DNA of 64,000 bases from Paenibacillus_Z sp042653205. GTDB lineage: Bacteria; Bacillota; Bacilli; Paenibacillales; Paenibacillaceae. Under the pieces are notes generated by a model. It was not told the origin of the DNA and ran no database searches. It saw only the letters and a program-made list of their open reading frames with translations. Shown here piece after piece: positions 7,558-17,031 of this stretch (its first letter is position 1; every line of letters starts with the position of its first letter). Location: assembly GCF_042653205.1 (NCBI RefSeq), contig NZ_JBHSHY010000001.1, positions 310,001-374,000 of the forward strand, given 5' to 3'. The position numbers were made by a program, and so were the translations under genes.

Positions 7558-9039
7558 TTACTGCATGTTAATCCACACGCTTTTGACTTCGGTGTAGTTG
7601 CGGAGCGCATAATCGCCCATTTCGCGCCCGATGCCGGATTGTTTATAGCCGCCGAACGGAGAAGCGGCGTCGAACACATTGTAGCAGTTCACCCACACCG
7701 TGCCGGCGTGAAGCCGGTTGGCTACGTAGTGCGCGTTCTTGAGGTTATCGGTCCACAGGCCGGCGGCAAGTCCGTATTCGCTGTTATTGGCGCGGTCGAT
7801 CACGTCGTCGATGGATTCAAACGGAATCGCGCAGACGACCGGCCCGAAAATCTCTTCGCGGGCAATCGTCATCGACTCGTCCACGTCGGCAAAGATCGTC
7901 GGTTTGACGAAGTAGCCGGCATCGGAGCGGTCCTCCCCGCCGCATACCAGTGCTGCGCCTTCCACCCGCCCTTGGCGGATATAGCCCAGCACTTTTTGCT
8001 GCTGCTCCAGCGACACGAGCGGACCCATCTCCGTGTCTGCCTCGATACCGGGACCCTGCTTAATCTTGGCGGCGTAGGACGCCATGTCCGCCACCACGTT
8101 GTCATACGTTTTCTTCTGCACGTACACGCGGCTGCCCGCGCAGCATACCTGCCCTTGGTTGAACATCACGCCCGAGAGCGCGCCGGGGATGGCGCGGGAG
8201 AGATCCGCGTCCGGCAATATAATGTTCGGCGATTTACCGCCAAGCTCGAGGGTGACGCGTTTGATCTGGTCCGCGGCTTGACGCGCGATGAGTTTGCCGA
8301 CTTCCGTGGAGCCGGTGAAGGCGATTTTATTCACGTCGGGGTGATTGACGAGCGCCTGCCCCGCCGTCTCGCCGAATCCGGGGACAATGTTCACGACGCC
8401 TTCCGGAAAGCCCGCTTCTTGAATGAGCCTTGCCAAATAAAGCGCGGACAGCGGCGTTTGTTCGGCGGGCTTCAATACGACGGTGCAGCCCGCAGCCAGA
8501 GCCGGCCCCAGCTTCCAAGCCGCCATTAACAGCGGGAAGTTCCACGGAATGATTTGCCCGACTACGCCGACAGGCTCGTGGCGGGTGTAATTGAAGTACT
8601 GACCGGCAACGGGAATCGTTTGTCCGGTAATTTTCGTTGCCCATCCGCCGTAATAGCGGAAATGATCGATCGCCAGCGGAAGATCGGCTGTGCGCGTTTC
8701 GCGGATTGGCTTGCCGTTATCGAGCGATTCGAGCTGCGCAAGCTCTTCCCGGTTGGCTTCGATGAGATCGGCGAGTTTAAACAAGAGCCGGCCGCGCTCG
8801 GAGGCGCTCATCGTACGCCAAGGACCGCTGTCAAAGGCGCGCCTTGCCGCGGCAACGGCACGGTTGATATCCTCTTCTTTGCCTTCGTGCACCCGCGCAA
8901 GCGGCTTTCCCGTTGCCGGGTTGTAGCTTACGAATGTTTTGCCTTCTGCCGAAGGTACGAATTGACCATTGATGAACAGCTGCTGCGGAATCTTGAGTTG
9001 ATTCTCAATGGCTTGAATCCCTTTCACTTCTTGTGCCAT
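7558..9039 (-). CDS. NAD(P)-dependent aldehyde dehydrogenase
   Basis: A 493-residue ALDH-superfamily enzyme of normal length. Visible motifs are the catalytic base region TLELGGKSPNI, the nucleophile loop GQVCCAGSR, the cofactor-binding IPWNFPLLM and FTGSTEVGK, and the C-terminal FGGYKQSGIGRE. These place it with the ALDH1/betaine-aldehyde-type group that oxidises small aldehydes to acids in the cytosol; the exact substrate cannot be told. A GTG/ATG codon 18 bases further upstream opens the frame, but GGAGGG sits right at it, so the ATG at 9039 (spacing about 10) is chosen. It is a single-gene unit with its own terminator, and an inverted repeat lies upstream. Confidence 0.92.
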   Translation of the reverse strand: MAQEVKGIQAIENQLKIPQQLFINGQFVPSAEGKTFVSYNPATGKPLARVHEGKEEDINRAVAAARRAFDSGPWRTMSASERGRLLFKLADLIEANREELAQLESLDNGKPIRETRTADLPLAIDHFRYYGGWATKITGQTIPVAGQYFNYTRHEPVGVVGQIIPWNFPLLMAAWKLGPALAAGCTVVLKPAEQTPLSALYLARLIQEAGFPEGVVNIVPGFGETAGQALVNHPDVNKIAFTGSTEVGKLIARQAADQIKRVTLELGGKSPNIILPDADLSRAIPGALSGVMFNQGQVCCAGSRVYVQKKTYDNVVADMASYAAKIKQGPGIEADTEMGPLVSLEQQQKVLGYIRQGRVEGAALVCGGEDRSDAGYFVKPTIFADVDESMTIAREEIFGPVVCAIPFESIDDVIDRANNSEYGLAAGLWTDNLKNAHYVANRLHAGTVWVNCYNVFDAASPFGGYKQSGIGREMGDYALRNYTEVKSVWINMQ

Positions 9040-9111
9040 TCGTCTGCATCCCTCCATTTATCATTGATTTCGCTACAATCACAGATATATGGGGGAATGT
9101 CCAATTTAATA

Positions 9112-9160
9112 ACTAGACAACCACAGCTCCGGCGGAAATGACATCAAGTTCTTGTCTAGT
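9112..9160. promoter_or_regulatory. 9-bp inverted repeat upstream of the aldehyde dehydrogenase gene
   Basis: ACTAGACAA (9112-9120) and its exact complement TTGTCTAGT (9152-9160) are separated by 31 bases. They lie between the end of the long catabolic operon and the aldehyde dehydrogenase start. It could be a looped operator or a weak terminator for the gene ending at 9169; no T tract follows on the - strand, so I prefer an operator. Confidence 0.4.
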
Positions 9161-9168
9161 CTGCTATT

Positions 9169-10725
9169 CTATAGCCTTTGCCCGTCCAGCTCCAGCCGGA
9201 GCCGAAGCGCTTTGTAGTCTACTTCTTGGACCGCGCAGCCCTTCTCCAGCGCCATCGCGGCGGCCGTTGCGGCCGACTGTCCGAGAATCATGAACACCGG
9301 CTCCATCCGGATGGAGCCGTAGGCGATATGCGAGGCGGACAAGCACACCGGCACGAGCAGGTTGGTGCACTCCTCCGTTTTGGGCACGATCGCTCGGTAG
9401 GACACCGGATAGGGACCGGTAGGACTGATCTCGACGTTCCCCTCGTTCACGCACCGGCCGTCCAGCACGATCCGGCGGCAGTTGTGCGAATCCATCGTAT
9501 AGGCGGCCAGGCCGACGGAATCTTCTACCTTCACGTAGTGGCGGCAGTGGTGCTCCGTCATCACGATGTCGGAGATCATGCGGCGGCCCTCCCGCACGTA
9601 TAGTTGATGCGGCCAGCCGTTCGTGTCGACGAATTCGTCGGCCGGCAAGCCCCAGCCGCGAACCTCTCCCCGGATCGGCGCAGGGACGCGGTCGTCATTC
9701 GCCAGAAAATACAGCAGCCCAAGATCATAGTTCACATGGTCCTGATAGATCCGTTCCCGTTCCTCGTAGGACGCCTCCGGCCAGCGATGGTTGGCTCCGA
9801 TATGGTCGGTGCTGAAGCCACCCCGATTGTTCAGATCCGTCTTCCCCCGAGGCATCATGACATTCAGGCCAAGCGTATCCCATACGCCGGTGCGCAAATA
9901 GCGGGCCAGCAGCGCGAACCGGTCCGGATCGTAATTCGGCGGCTGCGGGAACGGAATCCGGTTGCCCGGCACGTTCGTCAAGCATATGCGAAAGTTGTAG
10001 GCTTGCACGCTGCGGTCCCCTTGCCCCTGATAGCCGGGCTCGGCATCGCTGACGCCGGGCAGCAGGCCGCTGTCCGGCTTCCCTTCGACCCGATACGGAT
10101 CGACCCAGGCATAGAAGTTGTGCTTGGGATGTCCGAAATGGATGCCGTTCAGCGTCTCCCGGTACACCGAGTTCGCCTCGCGCCCCACGTGATAAGACAC
10201 ACCAGCCATCGCGAGCAGATCGCCTTCATAGGTCGCATCGATAAACATGCCCGCTTGAAACGTATTCCCGTTCTCCATCGTCAGCTCCGCGATGCGACCG
10301 TCCCGGCGAGCCACGCTCGCGAGATGCTGCCCGTAATAGACGGGTATTCCCTCGCGCTCGACCCATTCCGCGTAGATTCGCTCGGCCACATGCGGCTCGA
10401 ACGCCCAGGCCGAGCCATCCGGTTCGCTGCTTCCGTAATGCTGGCCCAGCGCGCGGTAGAATTCGCGGGAGATCCCGCCGATCGCATCCTTATTCCCGAT
10501 GTCGGTCCGGCCAAGGCCGCTCGCCGTCATGCCGCCCAGGTGGACGCCGAATTCCGCGATCACGACCCGCAGCCCCATCCGGGTTCCCTGGATGCCGGCC
10601 GCGATCCCCGCCGGGGTCCCCCCGTAGATGCATAGATCCGCCTCAATCCGTTGCGGGTTCTGGCTGGATGCCGTCTGACGCTGCTTCGAATAGTAGAACA
10701 AGGCCTCAAATTTCCCCACCATCAT
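9169..10725 (-). CDS. FAD-dependent oxidoreductase (FAD_oxidored / xanthan-lyase-associated type)
   Basis: A 518-residue flavoprotein. The N-terminal FAD-binding motif LCIYGGTPAGIAAGIQG lies around residues 31-47 and is followed by HLGGMTASGLGRTD, the hallmark of the FAD-dependent oxidoreductase family often found in bacterial polysaccharide-use loci. No signal peptide is seen. The C-terminus has a second cofactor contact, IMLGQSAA-like (VFMILGQSAATAA). It is the last gene of the long operon and starts about 10 bases after the beta-helix gene, with its ribosome site GGGAAGAGGG in the gap. It probably oxidises a sugar or sugar derivative; substrate unknown. Confidence 0.85.
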   Translation of the reverse strand: MMVGKFEALFYYSKQRQTASSQNPQRIEADLCIYGGTPAGIAAGIQGTRMGLRVVIAEFGVHLGGMTASGLGRTDIGNKDAIGGISREFYRALGQHYGSSEPDGSAWAFEPHVAERIYAEWVEREGIPVYYGQHLASVARRDGRIAELTMENGNTFQAGMFIDATYEGDLLAMAGVSYHVGREANSVYRETLNGIHFGHPKHNFYAWVDPYRVEGKPDSGLLPGVSDAEPGYQGQGDRSVQAYNFRICLTNVPGNRIPFPQPPNYDPDRFALLARYLRTGVWDTLGLNVMMPRGKTDLNNRGGFSTDHIGANHRWPEASYEERERIYQDHVNYDLGLLYFLANDDRVPAPIRGEVRGWGLPADEFVDTNGWPHQLYVREGRRMISDIVMTEHHCRHYVKVEDSVGLAAYTMDSHNCRRIVLDGRCVNEGNVEISPTGPYPVSYRAIVPKTEECTNLLVPVCLSASHIAYGSIRMEPVFMILGQSAATAAAMALEKGCAVQEVDYKALRLRLELDGQRL

Positions 10726-10734
10726 CCCTCTTCC

Positions 10735-12705
10735 CTAACGAGCGATTGTTTCCGATGCGGCGAACCAGTCGCCGATCACCTGCGTTATTTCCCATCCGCC
10801 GTCCGCTCTGCCCAGCAGCGTGACCGAGCAGCCCGGCGTAGCCGATTGAATGGCCGTTCGGCTCCCCGCCGGCGTCAGCAGCCATCCCCCGGCTGCGGCG
10901 GCAATCTGGAGCTGGTAAGGCTGCTCGACAATGAACGAATAGGTAAATCCTTTCCTCGCCTGGGGCAGGGTGAGCACGATATCGCCGGACGCATCGCTAT
11001 TGCCCAGCCTGCAGCCCATCGAATCGAGGCTGACCGATCCCGTGACGCCCACCTTCAGCTGAGGCTGCCAGGCATGCGAGATGACCAGCTCCTCCGTCGT
11101 TCCGTCGATGGCGTACAAGCTTGGCGAGCCGCCCCTGGCGCTGCAGTTCACATACGTGATGCCGCGGATTTGCTCGTTTGCGTTTTTCTTGACCGAGAAG
11201 CCTCTGACGATGAGGGGCGCCGGACGCTCGTCGATCGATTCGCAAGCGTGATACTCCACATTGCCGATGGCGATTCGCGGGAATTGGGGAACGGTGGTCA
11301 CGATAAACGAAGACCCGTATCCGTACAGATCGTCCGGCGCGTTGACGGTGTTGCAGTTGACCGCCTTGCAGCGGATATAGGTCGTCTTGATGCTGTCGGG
11401 AGAGCTGGATAGGACCGAATAACCGGCATACTGCTCGCTCTCGGCGACGCAGTCGATGAGCCGCACGTCGCCCTTTACCCCGCTTGCCCCATCTCCGCCG
11501 TAATTAACCGAATACCCGAACGAATTGCCCTTCGTGCGGCAAGCTTCGAAGGTAATATCCACCCGCTCGCTCTGCGCGGTCAGCTTCTGGACATTCACGA
11601 GGAAGCCTCGGCCGACATTCCCTTCCGCGACGCAGTTCACGAAACGGATACGCTTCAGCACATCCAGCCCGGTCGTGTTGTTCGGCTCGATATCGACGCC
11701 GCTCTTCGGCGCCGTCCCGGTCGTATTCATGAACCGGCAGCCGTCGACCAGCAGCCCGTCGACGGTGGTGACGGACAGACCTTGGCGCCGGTTATTGTTC
11801 GCGCTGCAATCGCGCAGCGTGATCTGTTTGCAGCTGGGCTGCACGGATGAATAGGCGCCGACATAGAAGCCGTCCCCTCCGCTGTCATTGGCATGGATGC
11901 GCTCGATCAGCACGTTCTCCGATCCGCTGATATCGAAGATATGCGCCTGCTCGCCGGAGCTGTAGACCGCCTTGTTCATCTGCAGCGTAGCCCCGTTGCC
12001 GATAATATGGACGTTTGTCACGTCCAGCAGGCGGATCAGCCGTTCGTACGGCGCTTTCCGGCTCAGCGTATCGATCGCTTGCACCACCGTACCCGGCTCG
12101 AATTCGAGGACCGTGTCGCTGCGGACAAACAGCTGTCCCGTCAAGTAGAAGCCGGCGCTTTGCTTCGGAATGAACAGCTTTTTACCGGCCGACGCATCCA
12201 GTGCCTTCTGCAGCGCCGCCGTCTCAACCGTCACGCCGTCCCCGCGCGCCCCGAACCATGAAGCGTACAGCGTGTCGCCGTATACCCGTTTGAAGCGGCG
12301 GCCGCTCAGCCCGACGACCACCGTGCCCTCATTATCCGCCGATGCCGTATCCGAAGCATCATAGCGGAAGAAGCCTTGCTTCCCCTCGTCCGTAACATAA
12401 TAAGCGAAGATCGGATTAATGAGCGCGCTCGTCCGAAGCTGGGTTAAGGTCGTCGCGATACAGACCTGGTAATTGCCAAGATCGATGCCGTTTATCGTGT
12501 TCGCGGCGGCAGCTTCTTTACCGTACGCCGTCAGCCCTAGCCGCCCCGAGAACATCCCTTCCGCCATCAGCGCCGCCCCGGCCGCTCCGAGCGTGGCCAG
12601 CAGCTTCCTGCGGCTGACCAGTACCGGGGCTTTCCCCAGCCCGTCGCGGCTCTGCGCCAGAAGCTCCCCGTCTGCGGCGGACGCCTGCTTCCGCTTCTCT
12701 TCCAT
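10735..12705 (-). CDS. Right-handed beta-helix protein, probable Tat substrate
   Basis: About 656 residues. The N-terminus has a twin-arginine-like signal (SRRKLLATLG followed by an Ala-rich hydrophobic stretch), so export through Tat is likely. The body shows short repeated strands with Asn/Gly turns (for example IRFVNCVAEGNVGRGFLV, VRLIDCVAESEQYAG), typical of pectate-lyase-like parallel beta helices. A separate beta domain forms the C-terminus. Such proteins bind or cleave acidic polysaccharides. The first ATG (12720) lacks a ribosome site; GGGGGA precedes the second ATG, at 12705, by about 7 bases. No catalytic residue set can be fixed by eye. Its place after the sugar permeases suggests action on the imported compound's polymer. 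Confidence 0.8.
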   Translation of the reverse strand: MEEKRKQASAADGELLAQSRDGLGKAPVLVSRRKLLATLGAAGAALMAEGMFSGRLGLTAYGKEAAAANTINGIDLGNYQVCIATTLTQLRTSALINPIFAYYVTDEGKQGFFRYDASDTASADNEGTVVVGLSGRRFKRVYGDTLYASWFGARGDGVTVETAALQKALDASAGKKLFIPKQSAGFYLTGQLFVRSDTVLEFEPGTVVQAIDTLSRKAPYERLIRLLDVTNVHIIGNGATLQMNKAVYSSGEQAHIFDISGSENVLIERIHANDSGGDGFYVGAYSSVQPSCKQITLRDCSANNNRRQGLSVTTVDGLLVDGCRFMNTTGTAPKSGVDIEPNNTTGLDVLKRIRFVNCVAEGNVGRGFLVNVQKLTAQSERVDITFEACRTKGNSFGYSVNYGGDGASGVKGDVRLIDCVAESEQYAGYSVLSSSPDSIKTTYIRCKAVNCNTVNAPDDLYGYGSSFIVTTVPQFPRIAIGNVEYHACESIDERPAPLIVRGFSVKKNANEQIRGITYVNCSARGGSPSLYAIDGTTEELVISHAWQPQLKVGVTGSVSLDSMGCRLGNSDASGDIVLTLPQARKGFTYSFIVEQPYQLQIAAAAGGWLLTPAGSRTAIQSATPGCSVTLLGRADGGWEITQVIGDWFAASETIAR

Positions 12706-12782
12706 TCCCAAGTCCCCCATTCGTTAAATAATCGAACGTTCCGCGGGCCGAGCCTGATCCTGCGCGGCGGCCAGCGGACAGG

Positions 12783-13607
12783 CTATCCCTTGAGTCCCGT
12801 TGACGCGATGCCCTGGACAAAATACTTTTGCGCGAAGAAGAAGATCAGCATGACCGGCGCGATCGTGATGACCGAACCGGCCATAATGAGCGTCATCTTG
12901 TTGTCGACTTCATTCTTCAGGAACAGCAGGCCGAGCGGCAGCGTGTAGAGCTTCTTATCCTGAAGGTAGATCAAGGGTTCCAGCGTATTGTTCCACGCCG
13001 AGATGAATGTGAAGACCGCGAGCGCCGACAATGCCGGCTTGGCTAACGGCATGTAGATCATGTAGAAGATTTTCCAAGGATTCGCGCCGTCCACCCAAGC
13101 CGCGTCGTACAGCTCTCTCGGCAGCGACTTGAAATACTGGTGCAGCAGGAAGATCCCGAAGGCGCTGCCCAGGAAGCTGCGCAGCACCAGCGGATAGTAG
13201 CTGTCCAGCGCGCCAAGCGATTTCCAGATGAAGTACGTCGGGATCATCGTGATTTGCGATGGAAGCATCATCGTGCCGAGCATCGCCAGGAAGATGAGGT
13301 TGCGCCCGCGGAATTGGAAGAATGCCAATCCGTAGGCGACCAGCGCGCAGGATGCCAACGTGCCGACCAAATCCAATATCGTCACGAACACGCTGTTCGC
13401 GGTATACCGGACGAAATTAACCTCGATCCACACCTTGGCATAGTTGCTCCATTCCACCGGATCAGGCAGCAGCTTCGGCGGCACCGACAGCTCGGTACCC
13501 GATTGCATCAGCGACGTAGAGATCATCCAGAAGAACGGCACCAGCATGATGAGCGCACCGCATCCGAGCACGATGTAGGCGGTCCATTGAACCGGGGATT
13601 TACTCAT
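12783..13607 (-). CDS. Carbohydrate ABC transporter permease (MalG/LacG type)
   Basis: A 274-residue inner membrane permease with six predicted helices. The EAA loop reads LPRELYDAAWVDGANPWKIF and the tail FVQGIASTGLKG is typical of MalG-type permeases. Its ATG overlaps the TAA of the upstream permease gene (bases 13600-13607), indicating translational coupling. It pairs with the upstream permease and with the binding protein at 14516. No ATPase gene is nearby, so a shared MsmX-type ATPase elsewhere is presumed. Confidence 0.93.
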   Translation of the reverse strand: MSKSPVQWTAYIVLGCGALIMLVPFFWMISTSLMQSGTELSVPPKLLPDPVEWSNYAKVWIEVNFVRYTANSVFVTILDLVGTLASCALVAYGLAFFQFRGRNLIFLAMLGTMMLPSQITMIPTYFIWKSLGALDSYYPLVLRSFLGSAFGIFLLHQYFKSLPRELYDAAWVDGANPWKIFYMIYMPLAKPALSALAVFTFISAWNNTLEPLIYLQDKKLYTLPLGLLFLKNEVDNKMTLIMAGSVITIAPVMLIFFFAQKYFVQGIASTGLKG

Positions 13608-14478
13608 AGTGCACCCATCTCCTCTCCGTCGCCTTTTGAATCAAGGTAATGGCCAGAATAATGAGGAATAATGCCCAAGCCATCGCCGAAGCGCTGCCCA
13701 TCTTGAAGTTCATGAAGGCGTCGCGGTAGATCAAGATGTTCGGCACCATATTGCGGTCCGCCACGGCGGTGATGTCGCCGAGCATGACGAGGAACACGTC
13801 GAACGCATGGAAGGCCGATATCGTCGATAAAATCATGACCATGTAAACCATCGGGGATACGATCGGCACCGTAATTTTGGCGAACAGCGTCCAGCCGGAT
13901 GCGCCATCGATTTGCGCCGCTTCCAGCATATCCTTCGACAGGTTCTGCATGCCGGCCAAGATGAGCACCATCGAATAGCCCGCGCCCTTCCAGATGTTCA
14001 CGACCGCGATGGAGCCGATGACGAGCCACCACTTGCTGCTGCTAATCCATTCCACCCGGCTCCAGCCGGCCATCTCCAGCAGCCAGTTGAGGATGCCGTA
14101 GTCGTTGTGGTAGATCCAGAGCCAGATCATGCCCCCGGCCACCCAAGGCGTAATGACCGGAAGGAAATAGATCATTCGAAACAGCGCCTTGCCCCGAATC
14201 TGCTGATTCAGCAGGTGCGCGAGCACCAAGGCGGCGACTGTCTGAAGCGGGACGAACAGCAGCGCGAAGTAGCTGACGTTGCGCAGCGAGAGCCAGAACA
14301 CCTTCTGGCTCAGAAACTGCGACCAGTTGCGGATCCCGACCCACAGCGGGGCGTTGAAGAGATCCCATTTGGTAAAGGTCAAATAGAACGAGAAGACAAA
14401 GGGAAACAGAAAGAACACCAGGAGCTGCACAAGGAACGGAACGCAGAAGAGGAGGCCCCAGTAGCCTTGCCTATGCAT
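13600..14478 (-). CDS. Carbohydrate ABC transporter permease (MalF/UgpA type)
   Basis: A 292-residue membrane protein beginning with a charged tip and LLFCVPFLVQLLVFFLFPF, then about six helices. The coupling loop includes LSKDMLEAAQIDGASGWTLF, the EAA motif that docks on the ATPase. GAGGTG lies 9 bases upstream of the ATG. It forms the heterodimeric channel with the next gene product and receives substrate from the lipoprotein encoded just upstream. Confidence 0.93.
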   Translation of the reverse strand: MHRQGYWGLLFCVPFLVQLLVFFLFPFVFSFYLTFTKWDLFNAPLWVGIRNWSQFLSQKVFWLSLRNVSYFALLFVPLQTVAALVLAHLLNQQIRGKALFRMIYFLPVITPWVAGGMIWLWIYHNDYGILNWLLEMAGWSRVEWISSSKWWLVIGSIAVVNIWKGAGYSMVLILAGMQNLSKDMLEAAQIDGASGWTLFAKITVPIVSPMVYMVMILSTISAFHAFDVFLVMLGDITAVADRNMVPNILIYRDAFMNFKMGSASAMAWALFLIILAITLIQKATERRWVHYE

Positions 14479-14515
14479 GTTAGCACCTCATTTGCCGAGA
14501 AAATCAGTTCATCGC

Positions 14516-15871
14516 CTATTGATTTTCATCCAGAATCGTCTGCACCTTCGATTGAATTTCCTTCGCGCCATCCGCCGGCGTCCGCTTGCCGTCCATGATG
14601 TCGTCCAGAATCGGATTGGCCGCTGCCCGCCACTCGTTCCACGACGGGTTCTCGTCCAGCGTAGCGCCCGCTTCCTCCACGCCCTTCGTGTATGCGAGCT
14701 TATTGGCCGGCTTGAACGTCAGGTTGGCGACCGCGTCCATCGCCGTTTTCTTGACGGGCAAGCTCGCTCCGCTCTCGGACAGGAAGCCTTGCGCCTCGTC
14801 GCTCAAATAGTATTTGAGGAACGTCCAGGCGGCCTCCTTCGCTTCCGGCTTCGCCTTGGAGTAGACGATCCAGTCGTTCACCACCATCGGCACAAACCGC
14901 TTGCCGTTCTCGCCGATCGGCATTTTCACCGTATCCCAATCCAGGTCGGGGCTGCTCTTATTGAGCGACACCTGACTCGAGTACTGCAGGAACACCATCG
15001 CCGACTTGCCGTTCTCGAACAGCTTGCCCGTCTTCGCGAGCTCCCGGGTCGGACTGATCTTCAGCTTGTTGATGGTATCCGCCCAGTTCGTCAAGCCTTG
15101 AATCGACTTGGCATCCGTGAACATCGCCTTGGTCAGCGTCGGATCGAGCGCGGAGCCGCCGGCTGATTTCATCCAGGGCAGCCAGCCGGAGGTGATGTTG
15201 TTGCCCGTCTGAAAGCCGTAAATATCGGGCTTGCCGTCGCCGTCCGTGTCCTTGGTCAGCTTCTTGGCCGTTTCGATCAAATCCGGATACGTCCAATCGT
15301 CGGTCGGTACTGGGATGTTGTTTGCTTGAAATAGGGTCTTGTTGTAAGCGAGGGCTACTGGGTTGATGCCGTGAGGGATGCCGTACACCTTGCCGTCCGG
15401 TGTTTTGGCCGAGAGGAGCGCACTGACGTAGTCGTCGGTCTTGAGGTCGCGGCTGATGTAGGGTTCGAGATTCTCCGCTACGCCGCGTTGTCCGTAGCCG
15501 AGGATGACGGCGTTCTCCTGGAACCACAGATCAGGGGGGTTATTGCCGGCGATTCGGGTGACGATCTTCTTCGTGAAATCCCCCCAAGGCGCTTCGTCGA
15601 TCTCCAGCTTGATGTTGGGATATTTGGCTTGAAAGCCGTCGATGATCTTCTCGCTGGTAATGTCGTAGCTGCCTGGCAATCCGATCTTCAGCGTCACTTC
15701 CTTGGACGGGCTGGCGTCGTTCCCGGGTTCGGCGGCAGGCGCCGTAACGTCTTGCGTGGTGGTTGGCGTAGTGTTTTGCGTGTTGTCTTGCGCCGCGTCT
15801 TGCTTGGACCCGCAGGCGGTCATGAGCAGCCCCATGACGAGTGGAATACAGACGGCTTTCATCCGTTTCAT
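14516..15871 (-). CDS. Family-1 extracellular solute-binding lipoprotein
   Basis: A 451-residue lipoprotein: signal peptide, lipobox LMTAC (Cys20), a Thr/Ala-rich linker, then a family-1 sugar-binding fold starting TLKIGLPGSYDI and including WGDFTKKIVTRIAGNNPPDL. It would capture an oligosaccharide or sugar acid outside the membrane for the two permeases downstream. The ATG six bases upstream is too close to GGAGG; the ATG at 15871 has a 7-base spacing. Substrate not inferable. Confidence 0.92.
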   Translation of the reverse strand: MKRMKAVCIPLVMGLLMTACGSKQDAAQDNTQNTTPTTTQDVTAPAAEPGNDASPSKEVTLKIGLPGSYDITSEKIIDGFQAKYPNIKLEIDEAPWGDFTKKIVTRIAGNNPPDLWFQENAVILGYGQRGVAENLEPYISRDLKTDDYVSALLSAKTPDGKVYGIPHGINPVALAYNKTLFQANNIPVPTDDWTYPDLIETAKKLTKDTDGDGKPDIYGFQTGNNITSGWLPWMKSAGGSALDPTLTKAMFTDAKSIQGLTNWADTINKLKISPTRELAKTGKLFENGKSAMVFLQYSSQVSLNKSSPDLDWDTVKMPIGENGKRFVPMVVNDWIVYSKAKPEAKEAAWTFLKYYLSDEAQGFLSESGASLPVKKTAMDAVANLTFKPANKLAYTKGVEEAGATLDENPSWNEWRAAANPILDDIMDGKRTPADGAKEIQSKVQTILDENQ

Positions 15872-15945
15872 ATTCATTCCTCCTACATTGAAATAGATCC
15901 AGAAAATAGTTCCAGCGCTTGCGGCATCGCGCGCAATCCGCCGGC

Positions 15946-17031
15946 TTAATAACGAAGTCGCAGCCGCGGCGTCTCCATCGGCTTGCCGGCCGCTAAGGAT
16001 TCCATGCCGAAGTTAATCATCTGCGAGGTGAGATAGGTTCGTTCCAATGGTACGGGCGAAGCTCCGGTAAGCACCGTCTGTTCGATCAGGCGCGTCAGCG
16101 TCTCGAAATGGCGGTATGGCCGCTCCTGGTCACTGTCGCAGCGTGCCGACGCGATATGGCCTTCACGATCGCGTATGGCAAACGTCCACTCGCGCACGAA
16201 GCGCTGAAGCTGCAGCACATACCCCTTAAGTCCGTCCGCGTAATCGATGATGAACAGCACCGGCACATCCACATGGTCTCTCGGATGCCCCGGCAATTCC
16301 TCGCTCGCCGCTCCCAAGGCGCTGAGCATCAGCTCCTCCGGCACCTCCCCACGGTCCATTGCGGACCAGACCGCTCTTCCTTCCAATGCCTGTACGGAGA
16401 CGATTCCGGTCTCCCCGCCGTCTCTCTGCTCCGCCAGCGACTGCAGCACCTCCATCCCGTGATAGCCGTACGACTCGATGCCGAGCCAGCTGATGACGAA
16501 TATCGCGGAAGGAGCGGCCAGCAGGCTGCGATCGATGCGGGGAACATGGGGGACGTGCGGGATCGACGATCCGCCGAGAAACGGCAGTGCCCTGGCGCGA
16601 AGTCCCTGATAGATCCAGTCCGCATCGTTGATTCCGCAGGCCAGATGCTTGTCGTTGAAAATCGGGACGCGAAGCTGCAGCCGGTCGAGCGCCCGGAACG
16701 TCTCTTCGAAGAAGCGCCGCCTCGGGTACAGCTTCTGGCGCTTCGCGTTCCATGGATAATCCCCATGCTCGCCGATCAGCAGCACGGCGTCCGTATCGGA
16801 AGTTATGGCTTCGGCGATGGTTCGTACGACGGGAACGCCGGCGGCGGAGGCTTCCGCCAGGCCGAGATCGTTCGGCGGCATCTGATCCAGATAGAGGGCG
16901 CTTACTTCCACCTGAGGCCGATAGCCGAGCTTGCCCAGCAGCCGTCCGATAATGACCTCCGCATGGGCGTTCAGACGATATTCGGTCACGATGGCGGCGA
17001 CCTTCTTCCTCCTGTGCGAGGCTGCTTCCAT
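15946..17031 (-). CDS. Unrecognised cytosolic protein of the catabolic operon
   Basis: A 361-residue soluble protein I do not recognise with certainty. The N-terminus alternates strand and helix (VAAIVTEYRLNAHAEVIIG; LLIGEHGDYPWN), like a Rossmann-type fold. A middle part contains VPIFNDKHLACG and SWLGIESYGYHGMEVLQSL, and the C-terminus looks like an oxidoreductase dimer domain. No signal or membrane segment is seen. Its ATG overlaps the TGA of the creatininase gene (ATGA), so the two are translationally coupled. The frame extends upstream, but that part is antisense-like and lies inside the creatininase gene. It may be an atypical dehydrogenase; function unknown. Confidence 0.7.
   Translation of the reverse strand: MEAASHRRKKVAAIVTEYRLNAHAEVIIGRLLGKLGYRPQVEVSALYLDQMPPNDLGLAEASAAGVPVVRTIAEAITSDTDAVLLIGEHGDYPWNAKRQKLYPRRRFFEETFRALDRLQLRVPIFNDKHLACGINDADWIYQGLRARALPFLGGSSIPHVPHVPRIDRSLLAAPSAIFVISWLGIESYGYHGMEVLQSLAEQRDGGETGIVSVQALEGRAVWSAMDRGEVPEELMLSALGAASEELPGHPRDHVDVPVLFIIDYADGLKGYVLQLQRFVREWTFAIRDREGHIASARCDSDQERPYRHFETLTRLIEQTVLTGASPVPLERTYLTSQMINFGMESLAAGKPMETPRLRLRY

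Noticed and set aside
9604..10635. 343-codon open frame on the + strand
   Set aside because: It is the antisense shadow of the FAD oxidoreductase, with low-complexity Arg/Ala-rich translation and no ribosome site.
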